Assembly: GCA_020854015.1 (NCBI GenBank) | Contig: JADZGG010000246.1 | Span: forward strand, 1-7,151 | Direction of reading: 5' to 3' | DNA length: 7,151 nt | Origin: Flavobacteriales bacterium | GTDB lineage: Bacteria; Bacteroidota; Bacteroidia; Flavobacteriales_F; PHOS-HE28 | Shown: positions 1-5,346 of the stretch, one piece after another | How the letters are laid out: the number at the start of each line of letters is the position of its first letter | Numbering within the stretch: the first letter of the stretch is position 1 | Notes under the pieces: generated by a model | Seen by the model: only the letters and a program-made list of their open reading frames with translations | Told to the model about the DNA's origin: nothing | The model's database searches: none | Translations under genes and position numbers: made by a program

Positions 1-690
1 CATGGTCCGGGCGTCAGCGGGGATGATCTCCCTATTGAAAGGCTTACGCTGGCGACCGACGATTACAACCTTCGCCAGTGGGTCCGTAGCGAAGAGCAAG
101 CTCACTGCGTGTGCGATGGACTTACGCGGATCATCGCCGCCAACGAAAAGAAAGAACCGCTCCGGCACATCGACACTGGCGGAATGTGCGAATTGCAGCG
201 GGTCGGCGTAGGGTGGGACCACGACGACTTTTTCTGCAGGTAGTTCGAACGTGGCGAGCAGCTCCTGCCGAATGGTCTCGCTCACGGTCACTACCACAGC
301 GGCACGTCGGACCACCCGCGGTATCAGAAAGCCGTACCACTTCGCGAAGCGCGCATCGAACCACTCGGGATGGTGCAGAAAGGCCAGGTCATGCACCACC
401 ACGGCCTGGTCGCGGACCGAGAGCGGGGCGGCGTTCGCAGGGTTCAGTAGGAAGTCGCCTTTGCGGAGGGCCCCAGGCAAGGAGAGCTGCTCCCAAGCGT
501 GCCCGCTCATGTTCCCATGGCGTTGGATCTCCGTTCCGGTAGGAAGCACCGGATCGGCGGTGCTCCTGGCCGGCACCACCACGCGCAGGTCCGGGTGGAT
601 GCAGGCCAGCTTGCGCAGCAGCATGCGTGCGTAGCGTTCCACACCGCCGATGGGGCGGTCCAGACAGCGACCGTTGAAGACCAATGACAT
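1..690 (-). CDS. GT4-family glycosyltransferase, N-terminal part (3' end beyond window)
   Basis: The minus-strand frame is open from an ATG at 690-688 to the left edge and gives 230 residues without a stop. I translated it by hand from the reverse complement. It looks like the N-terminal Rossmann domain of a GT-B glycosyltransferase of the GT4 (group 1) type, which transfers a sugar from a nucleotide-sugar donor to a lipid-linked or glycan acceptor at the cytoplasmic face of the inner membrane. Visible motifs are GGVERYAR (residues 15-22), WEQLSLP (66-72), VHDLAFLHHPEWF (99-111), VTVSETIRQEL (134-144), the VPAEK-like hinge LPAEKV (150-155), and FLFVGGDDPRKS (180-191), which opens the second Rossmann domain. 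The nucleotide-sugar-binding E-x7-E region would lie outside the window. Sugar and linkage cannot be assigned; mannosyl or rhamnosyl transfer is only a guess from the general type. The frame continues upstream to an in-frame GTG at 720, so a start ten codons earlier is possible; the ATG gives the usual short N-terminus. It is divergent from the export operon. Confidence 0.85.
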   Translation of the reverse strand, partial: MSLVFNGRCLDRPIGGVERYARMLLRKLACIHPDLRVVVPARSTADPVLPTGTEIQRHGNMSGHAWEQLSLPGALRKGDFLLNPANAAPLSVRDQAVVVHDLAFLHHPEWFDARFAKWYGFLIPRVVRRAAVVVTVSETIRQELLATFELPAEKVVVVPPYADPLQFAHSASVDVPERFFLFVGGDDPRKSIAHAVSLLFATDPLAKVVIVGRQRKPFNREIIPADARTM

Positions 691-748
691 GCGTGAAGGG
701 CCAAGATAGAAGGCCTCCACGAAGGGGCTGCGCTAACTTGCGCGACCC
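691..748. promoter_or_regulatory. Divergent intergenic region, presumed to hold both promoters
   Basis: These 58 bp separate the divergent start codons of the GT4 glycosyltransferase (690, minus) and the export permease (749, plus), so at least one promoter is expected here or just inside the flanking genes. The only resemblance I see to a Bacteroidota -7 element (TAnnTTTG) is TAACTTGC at 734-741 on the plus strand. It has no convincing -33 TTG partner and lies only about 8 nt before the permease ATG, which would imply a nearly leaderless message. No Shine-Dalgarno-like AGGAGG precedes either start. Confidence 0.3.
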
Positions 749-1546
749 ATGTCCACCGTTGTTCCCGTATCCGGCCAAGCCACCCTGCGGATGCAACGCC
801 AGCACCTGCCTATGCTGATCACAGTGGCGTGGAAGAATGTTCGGCTGCGGTACAAGAGCTCGTTGTTCGGTTTTCTGTGGACCCTCTTCAATCCACTGCT
901 GTTCCTTCTGATCTTCCTCTTCATTTTCAGCCGGGCCTTCCCACAGGTGGAGAACTATCCGGTTTTTGCACTGACGGGCTTGATCTTCTGGTCCTTCTTC
1001 GCCACCACCAGCGCACACGTTCTTTCCTCCGTGGTGGACAATGCCCATGTGCTTCGTTCGCTGGCCGTGCCTGCGCAGGTGTTCCCCCTGGCGCAGCTCA
1101 TGGCCGGGCTCTTCAACCTGCTGGTGTCCTTCATTCCCTTCGCGTTCATCTTGGCATGGTTCGGCTGGCGACCAGTTTCGGCCACCATCTTGGTGATCCC
1201 TGTGGTGGCCTTGTTCGCTTGCTTTCTGTTCGGCCTTTCACTGGCTTTGTGCGCACTGAACGTCTACTTCCGGGATATCGGCATTCTTTGGAGCGCTTTG
1301 CTTCCGGCCTTGTTCTACCTGACGCCTGTGGCCTATCCGCCCGATCTGGTCCCTGCTGATCTGCAATGGGTGGCCTCGCTCAACCCGCTCTACCACTTCA
1401 TCGGCCTTGTTCGCGTAGTTCTGTACGATGGACAAGCACCAGGCTTGGAATTGTGGGTGCCCGCCATCGGTCTGGCCCTGATCGCTTTGTTGGGCGGACT
1501 TTCCGTGTTCAATCTTTTGCGCCGCGGTTTCATCGCGAATTACTGA
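749..1546 (+). CDS. wzm: ABC-2 type polysaccharide export permease (Wzm/TagG/KpsM-like)
   Basis: This 265-residue integral membrane protein is the transmembrane subunit of a polysaccharide ABC exporter, which moves a lipid-linked O-antigen, capsule or teichoic-acid-like chain across the inner membrane. The N-terminus carries an amphipathic segment and the family-typical RYKSSLFGFLWTLFNPL stretch (residues 34-50), leading into the first membrane helix (about 45-62). Further hydrophobic segments lie at about 71-87, 113-137, 143-170, 178-194 and 237-256. FRDIGILW (174-181) and LNPLYHFIGLVR (211-222) are conserved landmarks of the family. The length is normal. The ATG at 749 is the first start after the divergent gap and has no Shine-Dalgarno-like sequence. 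The stop TGA (1544-1546) is followed after 2 nt by the ATPase start, indicating one transcript and probably coupled translation. Substrate identity is not visible from this protein. The symbol wzm is by family and context; an orthologue-level name is not proven. Confidence 0.93.
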   Translation: MSTVVPVSGQATLRMQRQHLPMLITVAWKNVRLRYKSSLFGFLWTLFNPLLFLLIFLFIFSRAFPQVENYPVFALTGLIFWSFFATTSAHVLSSVVDNAHVLRSLAVPAQVFPLAQLMAGLFNLLVSFIPFAFILAWFGWRPVSATILVIPVVALFACFLFGLSLALCALNVYFRDIGILWSALLPALFYLTPVAYPPDLVPADLQWVASLNPLYHFIGLVRVVLYDGQAPGLELWVPAIGLALIALLGGLSVFNLLRRGFIANY

Positions 1547-1548
1547 GC

Positions 1549-2301
1549 ATGGCAGAGCTGGCGATCGCCCTTCATGGTCTGCAAGTGGAACTGCTGGTGC
1601 AGCGTTATGGATTCCGTTCCATCAAGGAGTATCTCGTTTCGATCGGATCGAAGCGGTTGCTTGAGCGAAAGTGCATTCTGCACGATGTGCATCTCGAGAT
1701 CGCGCGGGGCGAGTGCTTCGGGATCGTGGGGCGGAACGGATCAGGCAAGAGCACCTTGCTGCGCGTGATCGCCGGCATTGTGGAGCCCACGAAGGGTACG
1801 GTCTCTGTGCTGGGCCGTGTGGCGCCGATGTTGTCGTTGGGTGTTGGCCTGGAACCGGAGCTGAGCGGTTGGGAGAACGTCGCCCTTTGCAGTTCCCTCC
1901 TAGGCCTGTCGCGATCGGACATTGCGCACACCAAGGATTACGTCCGGAACTTCGCAGGCCTTTCCGAGCCTGAGCTGGCCATGCAGGTGAAGCGGTATTC
2001 CACGGGAATGACAGCGCGACTCGGTTTCTCCATTGCCACTGCCAACGACCCGGATGTGCTCCTGATCGATGAGGTGCTCGCAGTAGGCGATGCCGCTTTC
2101 CAGCAGCAGTGCTACCGGCGCATTGATGAACTGAAGAGAAGCGGGTGCACGATCGTGTTCGTGTCCCACTTTCTGGGCGAGGTCCAGCGCATCTGTGACC
2201 GGGCCGCGTGCATGGAGCAAGGCACCATCGTGAAGGTCGGAAGTACGCACGAGGTCGGACTTCACTACCATGATCTGCTCGGTATTCCGCTGAACCCATG
2301 A
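1549..2301 (+). CDS. wzt: Polysaccharide ABC exporter ATP-binding protein (Wzt/KpsT/TagH-like)
   Basis: This 250-residue ATPase subunit energises the adjacent permease. The Walker A motif GRNGSGKST is at residues 61-69, the ABC signature region YSTGMTARLGF at 150-160 (canonical LSGGQ replaced by STGMT, as is usual in Wzt-type proteins), Walker B VLLIDE at 170-175 with the AVGD D-loop right after, and the switch His at 207 (VFVSH). The segment LGVGLEPELSGWENV (97-111) is the characteristic polysaccharide-exporter sequence around the Q-loop region. The start at ATG 1549 was chosen because the open frame extending upstream to 1366 lies wholly inside the permease gene, and ATG 1549 sits 2 nt after the permease stop. 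The protein ends about 43 residues after the H-loop, so it lacks the C-terminal beta-sandwich carbohydrate-binding domain of O8/O9a-type Wzt and resembles the short KpsT/TagH form. Its stop overlaps the next start (ATGA, 2298-2301). Confidence 0.93.
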   Translation: MAELAIALHGLQVELLVQRYGFRSIKEYLVSIGSKRLLERKCILHDVHLEIARGECFGIVGRNGSGKSTLLRVIAGIVEPTKGTVSVLGRVAPMLSLGVGLEPELSGWENVALCSSLLGLSRSDIAHTKDYVRNFAGLSEPELAMQVKRYSTGMTARLGFSIATANDPDVLLIDEVLAVGDAAFQQQCYRRIDELKRSGCTIVFVSHFLGEVQRICDRAACMEQGTIVKVGSTHEVGLHYHDLLGIPLNP

Positions 2302-2864
2302 GCGCTGGGCAAGGCATGGATGCGGTGGGTATTGTGATCCCCTGCTACAACGACGGCGAGTTCCTCCAGGAGTCTATCGCAAGCATTGAGGATGCGCGAA
2401 AGGTTGGTGCTTCGATCATCGTGGTGAACGATGGAAGTACGGACGAAGCGACCCTTCAGAATCTGGAGGACGTTCGTGGCAGTGGCCTCACAGTGATCGA
2501 TCAACCGAACCGAGGGCTGGCGGCAGCTCGTAACGCAGGTTGGTCCTTTTGCGATCGGCCCTACATCCTCTTCCTGGACGCGGACAATGTGATGGTCGAA
2601 GGGGCCGTGGAGGCCATGACGGCGTTGTTGGATGCGGATCCGTTGGCGAGCGTGGTGTACGGTGACCGGGAGGAGTTCGGTGAACGTGATGGAGTGGTGA
2701 AGCAACCGCTTTGCGACCTGCCCGAGATGCTCGCCGGCAACAGGGTCGATGCGTGCGCGATGGTGCGTCGCTCTGCGCTAGTGGCCTTGTCGGGCTTCGA
2801 TGAGGCCATGCGCGACGGCTACGAGGATTGGGAGCTCTGGATCCGGGTAATGAGCGCGGGGTAA
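2298..2864 (+). CDS. GT2 glycosyltransferase domain, N-terminal fragment ending at the in-frame TAA
   Basis: This 188-residue product is an almost complete GT-A domain of glycosyltransferase family 2. IVIPCYNDGEFL (residues 12-23) is the first strand and nucleotide-binding start, VVNDGSTDE (42-50) the second, NRGLAAARNAG (71-81) the typical donor-site loop, DAD (94-96) the metal-binding DxD, and GYEDWELW (174-181) carries the likely catalytic-base acidic pair. The protein stops 10 residues after that ED motif, so the last helix and the conserved Tyr-Arg-like tail of the domain are missing; activity of the fragment alone is doubtful. The start ATG 2298 overlaps the ATPase stop by 4 nt (ATGA), with no Shine-Dalgarno-like sequence, so expression probably depends on translational coupling. 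An internal ATG at codon 7 is an alternative start. The role, by family and context, is sugar transfer onto the exported glycan; donor and linkage are unknown. Confidence 0.85.
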   Translation: MSAGQGMDAVGIVIPCYNDGEFLQESIASIEDARKVGASIIVVNDGSTDEATLQNLEDVRGSGLTVIDQPNRGLAAARNAGWSFCDRPYILFLDADNVMVEGAVEAMTALLDADPLASVVYGDREEFGERDGVVKQPLCDLPEMLAGNRVDACAMVRRSALVALSGFDEAMRDGYEDWELWIRVMSAG

Positions 2865-2901
2865 CGGTTCGATCACTTGGATCAGCCCTTGATCCGTTAC
2901 C
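2860..2901. repeat. Inverted repeat containing the in-frame stop codon
   Basis: GGTAACGG at 2860-2867 is the perfect reverse complement of CCGTTACC at 2894-2901, separated by 26 nt. Inside the same span ATCA (2872-2875) can pair with TGAT (2890-2893), extending the foldback after a 4-nt bulge. A competing smaller hairpin pairs GGATCA (2879-2884) with TGATCC (2890-2895). The TAA at 2862-2864 lies in the left arm. The right arm encodes the Arg-Tyr of the GT2 domain tail. There is no T-tract, so it is not a typical intrinsic terminator. Confidence 0.75.
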
Positions 2902-5345
2902 TGGTGCGTGAGAACTCCTTGGTCTCTCTAGCGAATGACCCAGCCATGCGCAGCCGCATCGTCAGCTACGTCGTACGCAAGCATGCCATGCTCTTTGCCA
3001 AGCACAGTGAAGCGGTGGTCGCCCTGTTGCACGGCATCCAAGCGCATGACCGGCAGCTTGTTCAACGAGCTGAAGCGGCGCGTGCCAGCGCCTTGCAGGT
3101 AGCACATGTTGCGGAGCAAGAGCGGCTGTTGCAGGCCAAGCGGACAGAGGGGGCTGAACGCGAACGTGAACGGGCACTGAACGAGTTGCAGAGCCTGATG
3201 GAGCGTATCGCTACGTTGGAAGAGGCTCACCGGAAAGACATCTCACGCGCGGTGGCTGATCGGGAGAACCTGGCGGCTGAAGCCCAACGTCTGAATATGG
3301 AGGTCGAAAAGGTGATGCATGCGTTATCGGTGCAACGCGAGCATGGCAAGGCATTGCAGTCCATGCTCGGCCAGTACGAGGAGCGCATCAAGGCCATGGA
3401 GAACAGTAGGCTATGGCGCCTGCGTAAGCAGTACTACCGCATGCGCGCATTGCTTCGTACCTCCAGTGACACGTCCCGCCGAGGTATGCGCTGGCTGAAG
3501 CGCATCACCTTCTTCGTCTCCCGGCAGGGGCGCACCATCCTCCGGAAGTTCTTCGCCAAGGTCTTCAAGGCGCTCTACCTGTGGACGGAGGTGCGGCCTG
3601 TACGGATCGTGGTGGGGGGATCGCATGACCGCCCCGACCTGTTCCAGGTAAGCGGCGATCCCTACCACCAGTACATGGCGCGCCATTTCGCTCGTGACTC
3701 CGACCTGCGAGAGTACAAGGAGGACGCACTTGCTTTCACGTTCCGCCCATTGATCAGCATCGTCATGCCGGTGTTCGATCCGCCAGTGGCCTTTCTCGAG
3801 GCCGCGATCCGCAGTGTGGTCGATCAAGCCTATGATCACTGGGAGCTCTGCATCGCGGACGATCGGTCAACGGACCCCGATGTGCGCAAGTGCCTCGAAC
3901 GTTGGACGAAGGAGGATCCACGCATCAAGGTGAGCTTCCGAAAGGAGAACGGGCACATCTGTCGGGCGAGCAACAGTGCCATGGAACTGGTTACGGGTGA
4001 GTTCGTGGCGTTGATGGATCATGATGACCTGCTCACACCGGACGCGCTGTATCACATTGTCAAGCGACTTCAGCTTCAGCCCACGTTGGATGTTCTTTAT
4101 TCGGACGAGGATAAGGTGGATGAGCAGGGCCGGCACAGCGATCCGCACTTCAAGCCCCAGTGGTGCCCTGATCATCTGCTTTCACGGAACTACTTCGGTC
4201 ATCTTGTAGTGCTTCGGACCGCGCTCATCAAGGAGGTCGGTGGCTTCCGTCCGGGCTTCGAAGGCAGCCAGGACTACGACCTCCTGCTGCGGTGCACCGA
4301 GCGCACGGAACGCATCGTTCGCATACCGCGTGTGCTGTATCACTGGCGCATACACGCTGGCAGTGCCGCGCAAGGCGAAGATGTGAAACCTTATGCGTAC
4401 GATGCCGCACGAAAAGCGCTGACCGAGGCGTTGGATCGCCGGGGGGAACCGGGCGAAGTGTCTTTCCTCGATGGCTTCCGCGGTTATGGTATCCGATTCA
4501 CATCACCCCTGCGGGGAAAGGTGAGCATCATCATACCCACCAAGGATCAGGCACAAGTGCTGCGCACCTGCCTCACCTCCATCTTCGCGCTCACTGACCA
4601 TCCGGACTTCGAGGTGCTTGTGGTCAGCAACAACAGCCGTAAGAATGAGCTCTTTGAGCTGATGGACGAGATGAAGGGAGCACATTCCGGTCGCTTCGAG
4701 TGGATCGCGCACGATGTGCCGTTCAACTTCTCGGAGCTCATGAACACGGGACTCAAGCACACCAATGGAGAGCAGGTCCTTTTCCTGAACAACGATACCG
4801 AAGTGCTGCATGCCGACTGGTTGCGCGCCATGCACGAATGGAGCCAGCGCCCTTCCATCGGGGCGGTGGGTGTGAAGCTGCTCTACCACAACGACAGCAT
4901 CCAGCATGCGGGTGTGGTCATCGGACTGGGTGGCGTGGCCGGTCACACTTTCGTGGGCACGCATCGCGATGGTCCGGGCTACTTCAACTACGTGAACACG
5001 ATCAACAACAACAGTGCGGTCACGGCTGCGTGCATGATGGTCGAGCGGGCGAAATTGGATCGCATCGGTGGCTGGGACCAGGACTTCACCGTTGAGTACA
5101 ACGACGTCGATCTCTGCTTACGCCTCCGCGAGTCAGGTGTGAACAACGTCTATCTACCTCATGTTACGCTCTACCACTACGAGTCCCTCACGCGCGGGCA
5201 TCCGCACATGACAAGGGAGAGCTACGAGCGGCACCTGCGCGAGGTCGGCCTCTTCAAAGCGCGTTGGAATCGTTACATCGATGACGATCCCTGCTACAAC
5301 CCGAACATGAGCCGGGGTGTGAACGACTGGCAGTTCGGCGTGTGA
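2877..5345 (+). CDS. GT2 glycosyltransferase with coiled coil and two further GT2 domains (downstream part of the interrupted gene)
   Basis: From TTG 2877 the frame gives 822 residues. Residues 1-50 are the tail of the preceding GT2 domain (LIRYLVRENS, then VVRKHAMLF), not a true N-terminus. Residues about 60-178 are rich in Glu, Arg, Ala, Leu and Gln and look like a long coiled coil, ending in the ENSRLWRLRKQYYRMR stretch often seen before GT2 domains. A second GT2 domain spans about 290-495: ISIVMPVFDPP (293-303), DHDD (381-384), SDEDK (409-413) and GSQDYDLLLR (463-472). A third spans about 548-770: VSIIIPTKDQ (549-558), VSNNS (583-587), NNDTE (638-642) and YNDVDLCLRLRE (741-752). Both keep their acidic metal-binding and base positions. 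TTG 2877 is 12 nt after the stop and is a doubtful initiator; the first in-frame ATG is at 2946. Related tandem GT2 proteins act in O-antigen or rhamnan-type glycan synthesis. The sugar cannot be assigned. Confidence 0.85.
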   Translation: MDQPLIRYLVRENSLVSLANDPAMRSRIVSYVVRKHAMLFAKHSEAVVALLHGIQAHDRQLVQRAEAARASALQVAHVAEQERLLQAKRTEGAERERERALNELQSLMERIATLEEAHRKDISRAVADRENLAAEAQRLNMEVEKVMHALSVQREHGKALQSMLGQYEERIKAMENSRLWRLRKQYYRMRALLRTSSDTSRRGMRWLKRITFFVSRQGRTILRKFFAKVFKALYLWTEVRPVRIVVGGSHDRPDLFQVSGDPYHQYMARHFARDSDLREYKEDALAFTFRPLISIVMPVFDPPVAFLEAAIRSVVDQAYDHWELCIADDRSTDPDVRKCLERWTKEDPRIKVSFRKENGHICRASNSAMELVTGEFVALMDHDDLLTPDALYHIVKRLQLQPTLDVLYSDEDKVDEQGRHSDPHFKPQWCPDHLLSRNYFGHLVVLRTALIKEVGGFRPGFEGSQDYDLLLRCTERTERIVRIPRVLYHWRIHAGSAAQGEDVKPYAYDAARKALTEALDRRGEPGEVSFLDGFRGYGIRFTSPLRGKVSIIIPTKDQAQVLRTCLTSIFALTDHPDFEVLVVSNNSRKNELFELMDEMKGAHSGRFEWIAHDVPFNFSELMNTGLKHTNGEQVLFLNNDTEVLHADWLRAMHEWSQRPSIGAVGVKLLYHNDSIQHAGVVIGLGGVAGHTFVGTHRDGPGYFNYVNTINNNSAVTAACMMVERAKLDRIGGWDQDFTVEYNDVDLCLRLRESGVNNVYLPHVTLYHYESLTRGHPHMTRESYERHLREVGLFKARWNRYIDDDPCYNPNMSRGVNDWQFGV

Positions 5346-5346
5346 A

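Larger units (their letters stand above)
2298..5345 (+). pseudogene. Whole span of a multi-domain GT2 glycosyltransferase gene interrupted by one in-frame TAA
   Basis: The frame starting at ATG 2298 is open for 188 codons, meets TAA at 2862-2864, and is then open in the same frame to TGA 5343-5345. Read through codon 189, it gives about 1015 residues. Sequence on the two sides of the stop joins into one continuous GT2 tail: GYEDWELW and VMSAG before it, RFDHLDQPLIRYLVREN after it, matching the familiar pattern in which the ED-W motif is followed by AGWRF...PL..YR. No other frameshift or stop is seen. The simplest reading is a single ancestral gene broken by a point event, either real (recent pseudogene or split gene) or a sequencing or assembly error. 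The two parts are listed separately below because both could be expressed. The upstream ATPase overlap implies translational coupling into the first part. Confidence 0.75.

Noticed and set aside
734..741. TAACTTGC as a Bacteroidota -7 promoter element for the permease
   Set aside because: It is an imperfect match, no -33 element was found at the expected spacing, and it is too close to the ATG. Kept only as a weak note in the intergenic entry.
389..1048. Long minus-strand open frame crossing the GT4 gene and the permease
   Set aside because: Its product is low-complexity, resembles no protein family, and conflicts with two well-supported genes on either side of the divergent gap.
1366..1548. 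In-frame upstream extension of the ATPase reading frame
   Set aside because: It lies entirely within the permease coding sequence. The ATG at 1549, 2 nt after the permease stop, gives a normal family length.
1622..2317. Minus-strand open frame opposite the ATPase
   Set aside because: It is Arg/Pro/Ser-rich shadow coding; the plus strand holds all ABC ATPase motifs.
2862..2864. Programmed recoding of TAA (stop readthrough or non-standard amino acid)
   Set aside because: TAA is the least readthrough-prone stop, no recoding signal is known for this family, and a mutation or error is the simpler explanation.
2860..2901. Inverted repeat as an intrinsic terminator ending the first GT2 fragment
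   Set aside because: The loop is long, the stem contains AT pairs and no U-run follows. The continuing in-frame coding sequence is better explained by an interrupted gene.
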